From: Acanthococcus lagerstroemiae
Taxonomy: Eukaryota > Arthropoda > Insecta > Hemiptera > Eriococcidae
NCBI GenBank assembly: GCA_031841125.1
Contig: CM063112.1
Location: 31,336,603 to 31,400,602, forward strand
Length of the DNA: 64,000 nucleotides
Direction: 5' to 3'
Shown here one piece after another: positions 24,689 through 34,279 of this stretch (positions within the stretch are counted from its first letter, which is position 1; each line of letters opens with the position of its first letter). A program made the translations under genes and the position numbers. The notes beneath the pieces are model-generated. The model was not told the DNA's origin. It did not search any database and was given only the letters and a program-made list of their open reading frames with translations.

Positions 24689-25385
24689 ATTTCGAGTGCG
24701 TCGTCGCCGAACCTGCACGCCGAATTCGAACTCTGCGTAAAATACTGGAGAAAAAACAGTCTTTAATTAAAAATTTTTGAGTTTTTTAAATGTTGAGAAT
24801 TTCTTCATACTATACCTACAATATTTTACTTTTGGGGAAAATCTTTTGGAGAGTTTTGGCATCAGCGCTGTTACCAACTACTCAATTTTTCGAGACAAAT
24901 TCGAATCCTTGGTCAAAATTGAGCTAGAGTCATATTTTGACCCAAATTGACCACATTTTCGAGTGTATCTCGGGAACGGAGCGTCGCCGTCAAATTTGAA
25001 CAACGAATTCGAACTCATCGTAACACCTTGTGTTACAAACAGTATTTAAATTCAAATTTTAAATTTTTTCTAATTTTGAAAATTTCTCCATACCTACACA
25101 ACATGTCTTCTTTGGGCCAAAAAAATTTTCGAGAGTTTCGGCGTCGGCGCTGGTGCTACTTACTCAAATTTTCGGGACTAATTCAAATCCGTCGTATAAA
25201 TTGAGCTACAGTCATTTTTTGACTCATATTGACCATATTCTCGAGTGTATCTCGGGAACCGCGGAGCGTCAGGGTCCAATTTGCAACATCGAATTCTAAC
25301 TCAGCCTGAAAAATTGAGTTGAAAACAGTTTTTAGATCAAAATTTTTTATTTTTCCGAAATTTGGAAATTTCTCCATCTGCAAAA
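24689..25385 (-). repeat. Satellite array 2 (right part)
   Basis: Two to three further monomers of the array-2 subfamily continue after the insertion, with the same landmarks (TACCTACAATATTTTACTTT, TCGGGAACGGAGCGTCGCC). They end abruptly after TTTCTCCATCTG at about 25380, where unique sequence begins. Confidence 0.88.
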
Positions 25386-27285
25386 ATCAGAAGGGCTAAA
25401 AAGAAGAGCGACCGTTTCCTAGATTTTATACCTCAAAATGCGATGAGTCAAAGTGAAAATTGGCCTTTATGGTCCCACTGGTAATTACAGATTTGCTAAG
25501 CATAAAAGTCCTAATCCGTCGGTTTTCTCTCTTTTTCTTGTGTTTTGTACACAGGAAATTAGTTTTCTACTTTTTCCTTTTTCTAAAATGATTCTCAGAG
25601 ACTGTGTGAAACAGTAAATGCGTGAACATTCGGCGACGATGCATATAAATACAGCTTTTTCGACAATGAAGTTTAGGAACTATTTTCTGAAATACAGATT
25701 GACCATTTTCCCGCAGCACACTCAATATGATGAACTAAATGAAATTTTTCTACAGATTATATTCTTTTTTTTCAAATTTCTTGATTTAAAATCTGTTGGG
25801 TTAAAGTTTGAGCTTGATTGCATATCTTGCAGGTCTTGCTTATCACCCCACACATGCCGAGGTGCCATTAATATTAATTGTTTTCAGATTTCGCTCTTCC
25901 ACTTGCAAAACTATCTTCACTTTTGAATCAACAAACATAATAATGTTTCCCAAAATTCGAACACCAAACGGCATTCTCTTTCTATTTGTTACTGCGAATC
26001 GCCGACTAATGACGTTGGATATTGAAAGCCGGTCAACTTTTCCGACTTGCCGTCATTTCGGTACACAACTTTCGCCTGCGATTTGCGGCGAATACGCACA
26101 ACCAATCGCACAGGTGCGTAGAATTGCCAGCATGGCCCCGTAAAACCGAAATATCGAAATCTCGCGTCCGTCTCTAATCAATTTCGAAGCCGGATGGCCG
26201 AACGAAAATTTTCCGAAAATCCAATCTCCGTGTTCGTTACTGGACTCCGTTAATCTTCGGGTTGGCGGCCAAAACAGAGTCGCGAAATCGCATGGGGTTC
26301 CGGGTACACATTTAACCGCGTTGCCGAAATTAGAAGCTATTATCACATTTTTATAAATTATTCATTCGCCTTGATTAATGCAGCCGGAGATAAACAGGGA
26401 TATAGCACGCGACGAGTATATAAATAATATCCCTTTTCCGAATTCGCTTATAATTTTCGAGGAAACCTCCACCTACGTGTTCTCGAAGCAGCGATTTTAT
26501 CGTCCGCATCGGGGGAAACACTGTACCTCGTCAACCGGATATTAAAACGGTTTCCTCGGAGATAGTTTTGAGTGTAAATCGAAAAAGAATCTTATTGGCA
26601 AAGGATGCATTATTAGAAATAAATGATGAAAAAAGAAAAAAAACAAGAGAGAGAATGTTAGGTATACGAAACTCGTAGACTCGTACTAGAGTGGAAATAG
26701 ATTTGGCGCCTCAGGTGGAGCTCGGTTGCAGGGTCATAAAGGGGTCGATAAGTAATAGATTAAGGATGGAATTGACGTAGAACTGACCACAAATGAAGCG
26801 TCGGCACCGATTCGAATTAAATTCTATTTTCAGACGGTCGACTATTAGCGCGAACGATGCAACCCATTTCGCGCGGAGTTAATATTTTTAATTATAATCG
26901 AACATCCGAGTATACGTGCGGCGAAATCGTCGCATTATTCTCGTAATTGTACTCGCGGAGGTTTCCTAAAATGCATATTAAGTCGGTGGCTCGTACAATA
27001 ATTTCGCACCGAATAGCTTCCGGAAATTGAGATATATGTTCTCTGTTTGTAGCACAGCACGAAATCGCTTCAAAATCGGTAAATACCGAGGCGTTAAAAA
27101 CGAAAGACGATCGCGAGCAAATGTGTATCTACAAAAACGACTTGGCGAAAACTATTCGAGGCCACTCGAGGGTGCTATAGTTTCCATGTAACATAGTGTT
27201 GCATGGTAAATTGAAGGGCTAAGTTTTTCGAATTAAGAGTCTCGAACTAGGAGCTTGGGATCTAAAGCAACGATGGTTTTCGTGT
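25386..27285. other. Unique sequence, no gene recognised
   Basis: This is non-repetitive DNA. From about 25,950 to 27,180 it is noticeably richer in CpG than the surrounding satellite. Short open frames (for example about 100 codons at 26053-26346 minus) have no recognisable motif and no clear splice partners. It could be intronic, intergenic or regulatory. Confidence 0.45.
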
Positions 27286-27289
27286 ATCG

Positions 27290-27505
27290 ATAATAGGAGA
27301 CACGCATACAGATCTGGAAGCAAGAATAATAACAGATAAAAATGGAGAATATTTCCGAATCAAGAAAGGAATAAACCAAGGGGATCTCCTATCGTTAATG
27401 CTATTCTGCGTTACACTGGAGGAAGTATTCCGGAGCCTGGACTGGAAGGAGAGGAATTAAAATAAATGGGAAAGATTAAGTAATCTAAGATTTGCGGATG
27501 AAGAG
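27290..27505 (+). pseudogene. RTE-like reverse transcriptase fragment
   Basis: The forward strand reads DLEARIITDKNGEYF, then IKKGINQGDLLSLMLF, VTLEEVFRSLDW and LRFAD, in that order. These are the motif B region (normally GVRQGD.LSP.LF) and the start of motif C of RTE-clade elements. The sequence stops at the FAD of the catalytic motif, where a gypsy-like element of opposite orientation begins. At least one in-frame stop and one frameshift lie between the LDW and FAD segments. Endonuclease and 3' parts are absent, so this is a dead fragment. Confidence 0.75.
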
Positions 27506-27509
27506 CCTC

Positions 27510-28163
27510 CATTGCCTTCCTCTGCGACGACTTCAAACCCCGGATAACACCTCCAGTCCACTGGTTGAAATCTGATGATGTTGTCTCGTCTCTTGGTGTT
27601 GAGACGGCCCGTACCTTCGGCAGTTTCCTGGTTTTGGACTTATACAGCTGTCTGGGCCTACAGTTGGCAGCCTTCTCGAACTTTACAACCAGATCTCGAT
27701 ACTTCAGGGTCTACTGTTCAGGGTCGATGATTAGCCCATGCTGCACCATCATATCCCAGCCAACAATTGCAGCATCTTCTATGTCGGTCACTAAGAACTC
27801 TTGCTCAAGGAAGGCTCCCATCAGCTTGACTCGGAGGCGGACTGTCCCATATACTGGTACTGTTTCCCGGGTGGCTGTTCGCAGGACATACTGCTTCTCC
27901 TGGTCCACCTCCTCAGCTGGAACCAACTCCCATTGGAGGATCGAGTGCGATGCTTCAGTATCTATACAGAAGAGTATAGTCTTCCAGCCAAGCTTTCCTT
28001 TCACATAGTTGCTTGAGGCGTCACGTTGTAATGTTCTCTTAACAGCAATGATTGTGTGGGCCTGTTGGGAAACTACCGAGGACGTTTGGCCCGCAACACC
28101 CCGGCCTTTCAGTTCAACTGTTTCAGTTCGTCTGTCTTCTTGTTCTGGGGGCAGTCGACACAA
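27510..28163 (-). pseudogene. Ty3/gypsy-like protease and start of pol (degraded)
   Basis: The minus frame downstream of gag contains an aspartic-protease-like stretch. CIDTEASHSIL stands where retropepsins have a DTGAS motif (the glycine is replaced by E), and VGWDMMVQHGLIID resembles the second conserved ILG-type motif about 90 residues later. The frame overlaps the end of gag by about 55 nt in a different frame, the arrangement used for frameshift expression in this order, although here it may be incidental. A stop follows DPEQ, then the frame stays open for about 65 more codons without RT motifs. No reverse transcriptase or integrase follows: the element is cut at the RTE fragment near 27505. 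Confidence 0.7.
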
Positions 28164-29380
28164 ATATGCCCCAGTTCACCACACAGGAAGCATTGCGGGT
28201 TTTCAGTCCGGCGTGGACGTTTGGTGTTTAGTCGTCTCTTTGCCTCCATTACCTGCTTCACTACTGCTTCCACAACTTTCTTCAAGCCTGCCAATTGCTC
28301 TTCCATTTTATAGGCCTGGGCTCGTCGAACTGTGGCTTTCTTTCTGGAGCTTTCCCATGCAGCTTCAAGCTCCAGGGCTTGTGCTAAAGCAGACCAAGAG
28401 TTTTGGTGGTTGCCAACTCTCACCAACATCTGAATATGTTCGTCCTCAATTCCATCAATAAATACCGAAGCCGCCATTTCTTCTCTGAATTCTTCCGAGG
28501 ATGTTGGGTAAGCAGCGTTGGTGAGGCGAACTATTTCTGCTTCAAAGGCTCAAAACAATTCTCCTCGCCTCCATGACCGGACTTTCAGTTCCCGTTTCCG
28601 CAGTTGCTTCATATGGGCTGGCCCATATTAGCGTTCCAAGGCTTCCACCAGCTTCTGGAAATTCCTCTGGTCCTCGGGTTGGAACCGTCTTCAGTACGTC
28701 CACTGCGGCTCCTCGCAGATTGGTTCGTCCCAGCCATTACTGGCAGCCGCTGCCTCAAATTGGACGAGGTAGGTCTCCCAGGAATGCTGACCATCGAACG
28801 TAGGCGGTTTCACTCTTGCAGAGCCACTACTACTTGATGTTGGAACCAACTGGTGTGGCTGGCTGTCTGGAGCCTCCACTGACGATGCACCGACGGCTCA
28901 ATCCATGTGGGTAGGCTTCTGGCTACCTGGAGGTACTACCACTGACATTGTGGTACGGCCAGTTCGAAGTGCCTCCAACTCCCTCTCCAGTACAGTGACC
29001 CGTCAGGAGACTGGTTCAATCTTCTCATCTATCTTCTTCTCTAGACCTTGAACGATTAGCTGCGATTGTTCTTCCATCTTGATTTCCATATTGCTCTTCG
29101 GCTCTGCCATTGTTTTGGACTGATCTTCCATCTTCTTTGACTGTTCAGTCCTCATTTCGCTCAACATCACCATAAGGTGCTGAAGAGTAGCCTTAGTCGT
29201 CACGTCTCCTTCTGGTTCTAGTTCCACATACAAGATAAAATTTTCCAGGTCCTTACCTTCACCTCTCAGGAAGGTTTCCAGCCGCCGGACCAGTTCCGCT
29301 TTCAAACCCGATGGCGATAAGTCACCGGTCTTCTCTCAAGGCTCTTTCTGCGACAGTTTGAGCAACTTTATCAGGGCCAT
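28109..29380 (-). pseudogene. Ty3/gypsy-like Gag with CCHC knuckle, broken by stops
   Basis: One minus frame from the ATG at 29378-29380 holds recognisable Gag features in order. First is a SAP-like helix near residues 22-45 (GLKAELVRRLETFLR), then a glutamine/glutamate-rich coiled coil (SEMRTEQSKKMEDQSKTM). A capsid start reads PPTFDGQHSWETYLVQFEAA, followed by a capsid C-terminal region with GPAHMKQLRKREL and ALELEAAWESS, and a CCHC zinc knuckle CFLCGELGHICVDC. Six in-frame stop codons and an apparent internal deletion after EEPQWTY show that it is dead. SAP-type Gag is known from arthropod gypsy-like elements. The order PBS-gag-pro on the minus strand fits. Confidence 0.82.
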
Positions 29381-29490
29381 TGCGAATGGAGAGTTTCGAT
29401 AGAGCTCACTTCTTCAACGCGAAACGCCGAATCCACAGAACACGAATGTCCAAACAAATGTCCAAACGAGATCTTCACAACGCGTACTCT

Positions 29491-29511
29491 CGAATCTCAC
29501 TTCTGACACCA
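29491..29511 (-). other. Primer binding site, tRNA-Leu type
   Basis: The minus strand reads TGGTGTCAGAAGTGAGATTCG immediately inside the LTR end. The plus strand equals the 3' end of a tRNA: T-loop/T-stem ..CGAATCTCAC, acceptor strand TTCTGAC, discriminator A and CCA. GTCAGAA/TTCTGAC acceptor stems are typical of tRNA-Leu. The spacing to the LTR (one base) and to gag (about 110 bp) is normal. Confidence 0.75.
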
Positions 29512-29512
29512 A

Positions 29513-29825
29513 TGTAACGGAATTCGCACCAAAAAATACACGAAAACACGTAAAAAGGACTTTAAATGTCACACTAATACAAACGCACGAAAACAGTAGC
29601 TGAATTGCTAGAAAACGCACAATTTATCGCATACAAAAACTAGACTATACGGCATCGGCCAGCGGCCTTTATACAGGGTTAGTCAGTTTTCCTTCCGCCA
29701 TAGGAAATCTCCGTTAGGCTGAACAAATTATGACTCAATGTGTTATCTACATAAATGTACAGTACACTCTGTTATCCGTTAGGCACGCTGCACGCTATGC
29801 GTGAATAGTGACAAAACCGATAACA
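29513..29825 (-). mobile_element. 5' LTR of the gypsy-like element (outer end uncertain)
   Basis: The inner end is well placed: minus strand ..CCGTTACA then T then the PBS. The outer end is inferred at a TGTTATCGG near 29825 from the short terminal match only. A TATAAAG box lies on the minus strand at 29667-29673, leaving about 120-130 bp for R-U5. No 3' LTR exists in the window, so length and boundaries cannot be confirmed by comparison. Confidence 0.45.
29667..29673 (-). promoter_or_regulatory. TATA box of the LTR promoter
   Basis: TATAAAG on the minus strand stands about 155 bp upstream of the LTR inner end, a usual place for the U3 promoter of an arthropod LTR element. This is based on sequence and position only. 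Confidence 0.4.
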
Positions 29826-29883
29826 GATCTTCATTGCAACGGAGCTTTCCTATGGTGGAAGGAAAACTGACTAACCCTGTATA
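29670..29883. repeat. Inverted repeat of an LTR segment (arms about 47 bp)
   Basis: TATACAGGGTTAGTCAGTTT continuing to CTCCGTT (29670-29717) is repeated in inverse at 29837-29883, with three differences. The first arm is part of the LTR promoter region, ending at the TATA box. The second lies beyond the presumed LTR start. It is either a 214-bp TIR element straddling the LTR or an inverted LTR fragment. Confidence 0.65.
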
Positions 29884-30003
29884 TCCCGGTGTTATCGGCA
29901 AAACTCCTTATCACTCTTGTTATCGAACTTCTATTCTGCTGCTCGAAACGTGTCAATCTTTCTTCGTTTATCTCGAAAGTTCGAGAGCATTCTTTGTCAC
30001 AAT

Positions 30004-31060
30004 CAGAGTTGGGCAGAATAATATTCGAATAATGAATGACGCAACCGTTATTTGTTATTCATGAATAATGAATAATTTATTCGTTATTCATAAGCACATG
30101 AATAACGAATAATTTATTTGTTAGTTGTAAGTATGAATAACGAGTAGTCATTTATTATTCAGTAATCAGTATTCAATAACATCAATCACGCGAATAATTA
30201 AATCAGACCCGTAGCCAAAGTGGGGCCAGGGGGCGTTGCCCTCCTTGGTCGCAGTCATTTGCCCCCCCCCCCAGGAAATTGGAAAAACTTTATTTACTTT
30301 CTAACTACTCCAGTAAGATTAGGGAGAAAAATACCCTCCCCCCACTAAAAATATTTTACCCCCCTCATAAAAAGATTCCCAAAAAATCCCAAAAATACAT
30401 TTTGTACACCATTCCCCCTCCCAGCAAAAAATATTCCCCCCCCCCCCGCAAAAAATTTCCAAAAATATATATTTTTACACCCCTTTCCTCTCAACAAAAA
30501 ATATTTTACCACCTCAAAAAAAATTCTCCCCGAAATATCCCACCCACCAAAAACATTCCCCCAAAAAATTGCATCAAGAAATACCCTCTCCCCACCCCAA
30601 AAATATTTTGCTCCCTCTCAAAAAATACCCCAAATAAATACCCCCAAAAGAATATTCTTCTATCAAGGAAAATACCCCCTCCCCCACCCCAAAAATATTT
30701 TGAGTCCTCCCACGCACACACAAAATCCCCCTCCCAATAGTCCTCTAATATTGGCAATTTTTAAAAAAATACTTCAATTTTCGACTTTTTCTCTCTTGAA
30801 AATTTTATTTTGCCCCCGGCCCTCTTTGGAAAAATCCTGGCTACGCCACTGATCTCCGTTAAATTTTTTGTTTTGTTACTGCATCCGCAGTGAATAACGA
30901 ATAACAAAATGATTGACGAATATTATTCACATCTTCATTTTACTGAATAATGATTGATGAATAATTTTACGTGTTGACGAATAATGAATAACGAATAATG
31001 AATAACGAATAATGATTGAACTGTCATTCATGATTATTATTCGAATAACGCCCAACTCTG
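30004..31060. mobile_element. hAT-like non-autonomous element, copy 1 (1,057 bp)
   Basis: The terminal inverted repeat is CAGAGTTGGGC followed by AT-rich sequence with ATTCGAATAA. The subterminal regions are full of GAATAATGAATAACGAAT repeats. The flanks GTCACAAT (29996-30003) and GCCACAAA (31061-31068) match at 6 of 8 positions, consistent with an old 8-bp duplication. It contains a nested element at 30204-30851 and no protein. The second copy at 31419-32354 has the same architecture. Confidence 0.8.
30204..30851. mobile_element. Nested hAT-like element with CAGTGGCGTAGCCAGG-type ends (copy 1)
   Basis: The left end CAGACCCGTAGCCAAAG and the right end (reverse complement) CAGTGGCGTAGCCAGGATT form imperfect inverted repeats of a kind common in animal hAT MITEs. 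The interior is a degenerate minisatellite of C-runs with AAAAATATTTT, which produces lysine/proline-rich spurious open frames. No clear target duplication remains. Confidence 0.65.
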
Positions 31061-31418
31061 GCCACAAAATAATATAAAATGAATTACATGATGTATAATA
31101 AATGCTAATTGTAATTGTAATATCTCATCAACCATTAAAGTACTCGAGGATATGTAGGTCCTAGAGTCTCTGCAGTTCTTTCCTGTATACCGCACAAGTG
31201 TGGTTTGTTTCAGCCCCTCGGCTTCCTTCAACCCTCAGTACTCAATTTACAATTCTCAACTGCCACCTGTGGACCCGCGCGCCCTCTACCCCGCTCTGCC
31301 CTTGCTCTAGTGCCTGTCTCCCCTTCCACTTTCTGTCATCTTTTCCTTCTTCTTTATCCCCCACCCTTCAATTGAAAAGTATTTTTCGTTTTTGTCTTCA
31401 AGAATTACTATATTGCAG
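31061..31418. other. Spacer between the two hAT copies
   Basis: Unique sequence with a pyrimidine-rich right half. It ends with TATTGCAG, the left target duplication of the next element. No gene was recognised. Confidence 0.4.
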
Positions 31419-32354
31419 CAGAGTTGGGCAGAACAGTATTCGAATACTGAACAACAAATAACGCAACCTTTATTTGTTATTCATGAATAATGAATAATTT
31501 ATTCGTTATTCATAAGAGCATGAATAACGAATAATGAATAGTTTATTCGTTAGTTGTAAGTATGAATAACAAATAGCGATTCATTATTCAGTAATCAGTA
31601 TTCAGTAGCATCAATCACGCGAATAATAAAATCAGACTCGTAGCCAAAATGGGGCCAAGGGGGCGTTGCCCTCCCCTGGAGCAGTCATTTGCCTCTCCCC
31701 CCCCCCGAGAAAATTGGAAAAACCTTATTTACTTTCTAAGTACCCTAGTAAGATTAGGGAGAAAAATATTCCCCCACCAAAAAATATTCTTACCCAAAAA
31801 AAAATTTCCAAAAAGGTATATATTTTTGCACCACTCCCAACGAAAAAATATTTTTACACCCCCCAAAAAAATCTCAAAATATATATTTTTACACCCTTTC
31901 TCAACAAAAAATATTTTACCCCCTCCCCTCCAAAAAATTCTTTCTACTTCCCCAAAAAATATTTCCCCCAAGAAAAAAATACCCTCTCCCCCAAAAAAAT
32001 ATTATACCCCCACACACACAAAAATGCCCCCTCCAATATTTTTACATAGTCTTCTAATATTGGCGATTTTTAAAAAAATACTTCAATTTTCGACTTTTTC
32101 TCCTTTGAAAATCTTATTTTGCCCCCCGGCCCCTTTGGAAAAATCCTGGCTACACCACTGATCCTCGATAAATTTTTTGTTTTGTTATTGCGTCCATAAT
32201 GAATAACGAATATTATTCACATCTTCATTTTACTGAATAATAATTGATGAATAATTTTACGTGTTTACAAATAATGAATAACGAATAATGATTGAACTGT
32301 TATTCATGATTATTATTCGAGAATAACGTCTTATTTGAATAGCGCCTAACTCTG
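31419..32354. mobile_element. hAT-like non-autonomous element, copy 2 (936 bp)
   Basis: It has the same CAGAGTTGGGC termini (right end CGCCTAACTCTG) and GAATAATGAATAACGAAT subterminal repeats as copy 1. An exact 8-bp duplication TATTGCAG sits at 31411-31418 and 32355-32362, which fixes the boundaries and the hAT assignment. A nested element occupies 31633-32160. There is no transposase. Confidence 0.9.
31633..32160. mobile_element. Nested hAT-like element (copy 2)
   Basis: It begins CAGACTCGTAGCCAAAATGG and ends, in reverse complement, CAGTGGTGTAGCCAGGATTT. It has the same position inside its host and the same AAAAATATTTT/CCCC interior as 30204-30851, so the nesting preceded amplification of the host element. 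Confidence 0.65.
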
Positions 32355-32362
32355 TATTGCAG

Positions 32363-32620
32363 GACGCGCGCATCAGAAGCGGCACGGCGAAATGGGGGCT
32401 CGGGCCGGCTTCAAAGCGTCCCTCCGGCCACTGATGCGATACTCGAAAGGGTAGTTTCCGGGGCCGGGGTGCGGTATCATAAGGGCCACTTTGGCATGCG
32501 TGCATCGCCATACGTCCCGCCACACCATTGTACCTACTGTCCCTCTCTGTCAATGAGACCTTCGGGAACCCATTGGGGGAGGGGGACTCAAATACAAATA
32601 AATAAATAAATAAATAAACA
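32363..32620 (+). mobile_element. SINE-like element with an AAATA-repeat tail
   Basis: A GC-rich body of about 220 bp (CATCAGAAGCGGCACGGCGA, CACTGATGCGATACTCGAAA, GGGCCACTTTGGCATGCGTG, ATGAGACCTTCGGGAACCCA) ends in GGGGGACTCAAATACAAATA followed by an (AAATA)n tail. The tail abuts a minus-strand RT fragment, so it probably inserted there. Copy 2 of the hAT element lies immediately on its left. The internal RNA polymerase III boxes are not certain. A 102-bp core recurs at 43531-43632. Confidence 0.6.
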
Positions 32621-32621
32621 T

Positions 32622-32885
32622 TAGAAGATAAACTTACTGGTCGGTAGTTACCTATGTCGTCTCTGTTCCCTTTTTTAAAAAAGTTATACAATCTCCGCTC
32701 CGCTTCTGTCCATTAGGTTGGTATTTTTTCCGTTTCCATTATTTTGTTAAAAAGTTTGGTTACAGTTTGTTGAAGTTAGTTTATCTGCAAAGATTTCAAG
32801 TATGTAATTAGTTATCCTGTCTGGTCCAGCTAGCTTCCCAACTTTAAGTTGTTTTAGTGTTATGTTATACCACGTACACAGAAGT
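32622..32885 (-). pseudogene. RTE-like reverse transcriptase fragment, minus strand
   Basis: Reading from the right, the minus strand gives KVGKLAGPDRITN, EIFADKL, then an alternative-frame EKIPT, then FFKKGNRDDIGNYRPVSLSS. These are the N-terminal RT motifs 0-2 of non-LTR elements (normally KAAGPDGI, then KKGD..NYRPISLLS). Two frameshifts are needed. The sequence breaks off just after YRPVSLSSN, where the SINE-like element with its AAATA tail is inserted. The rest of RT is missing. Confidence 0.75.
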
Positions 32886-34275
32886 GTCTATTCTTCTCGA
32901 AGTCGAATACGATTCGACCGTTTACGTCGATAAATACCAATGAAAAATTGAACATTTTACGAAACTGTACCGTTGAAAAAATAATGGTTTTAGGCATAAT
33001 CATTTTGGGCACCGGCGACGCAAGTCGCGGGTAGGTCAGCTAATAAGTAAATAAATTAACTTCGCGAATCGCATAAGAACTTCGTTGTCTGAAAAAGGAC
33101 CAGTAGAGGAACCCCCTTGTCGGTTCGATATAGCATCTCTCTTCGGCTGCCAAAAAACCTCTCTAAATTTTTAGCGTCAGCCTGTTCTGTATTGGTCATC
33201 GGAAAATGCGGCGGCCGTACCCAACCGAGTACCACTGTAAGCCCATCGCGGGGCACTTTTCTCCCTTTTACGCCGAGCCGACACGTGCGATTAAAAAAGT
33301 ATAAAGCAGTTATTACCAATGCGGTGTAAATTTAATATAAACGATCGCGACAATAAAGTGCAGATGATATAGCGTCTGCGTAATAAAGCTCTCTCGCATT
33401 TTCGGAATGTTTCAGAGAAAGAAGAAAGCCAGAGAAAGGGCGAGCGAGAGAGCAAGAGAGAGCATTTTAACCCAGAAGTGTGTTTACGTTTATACTCGTA
33501 CCCAGTCCCCGGCTTTTGGTTCGCCGCGCCGCGCGCGTTCACGCTCGACTGTTTGCCGCCTTTTGTCGCCGTATCATTTATACCGCGAAGGCCAGTTCGT
33601 ACACGTACAACATTTCGAAAACATCGTACCGCTGTCAACGCCATGCTGCCGGCATGTTTCGAGGTAATTTATTCGATTTTTATATTCGCCGGTAAGAATT
33701 TTTTTTCGCCCCCTCCCCCCGGTTTCATTATTGTCGTTCGACGCGCCGACTAGCAGGTTCGGGCGAATTTTCAGACGAGTCCGGGTGTCACTCTTGGATA
33801 TGAAAAATGGATTCGGCTTTCTATTTGTCACGCTTTCGCGGGTCACCGTCCGATACCGATATTGTATTCGCATTTACCTGCCACAATAAACGGTCGGTCG
33901 CCTTTAGTCGGCTTTTACTACGCCCGGTATCCGTCAGTGCACAGGGTTGGACAGGCTTAGAAGAACAGCCCGCGCGATTTCTTTCCTCGTGGTCTCAATA
34001 CTGCTGAAGTTTCTACCCCTTCCTTGAACACACGACACATTATCAGTTTTTGAATGTATATTTATGTAAAAATCATCCTGTCTAGCTACTTTTCCTCCAT
34101 AACGTGATGCATATGTTCAACCAAACTCTGTTGTCTCCTGTAAACCTGCATTTCCTCTATGTAATTTTTTCAAAGCCACATTCGTCTTCTTCGTGTTCTC
34201 ATGACTCACTCTCCTTGTTTTCTCCCTCGATCGGCCAGGCAGGACATCAGTTTTAGTTATAACTTCGTTTTTCGA
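32886..34275. other. Unique CpG-bearing sequence, no gene recognised
   Basis: From about 33,160 to 33,960 the sequence is unusually rich in CpG and lacks repeats. A GAGAGAGC purine tract lies near 33,420-33,465. Several open frames of 60-117 codons overlap on both strands and none shows a known motif. It could be a promoter or first-exon region of an unseen gene, but nothing here proves it. Confidence 0.4.
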
Positions 34276-34279
34276 TAAT

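Noticed and set aside
1575..25385. Dozens of 60-176-codon open frames across the satellite arrays
   Set aside because: They tile the monomers, start and stop at random points, lack splice or start signals and repeat the same translated phrases. They are recorded as a finding about the repeat, not as genes.
1575..25385. tRNA genes, because TTCGAATTC resembles a polymerase III B box
   Set aside because: The spacing to an A box and a cloverleaf is absent. The match is the recurring EcoRI-type core of the satellite monomer. No tRNA gene was found in the window.
30196..30859. 8-bp target duplication for the nested hAT-like element
   Set aside because: The flanks AATTAAAT and ATCTCCGT do not match, nor do those of the second copy, so no duplication is claimed.
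30279..32161. Lysine/proline-rich open frames of 127-170 codons
   Set aside because: They are translations of the CCCC/AAAAATATTTT minisatellite inside the nested hAT-like elements and differ by frameshifts between the two copies.
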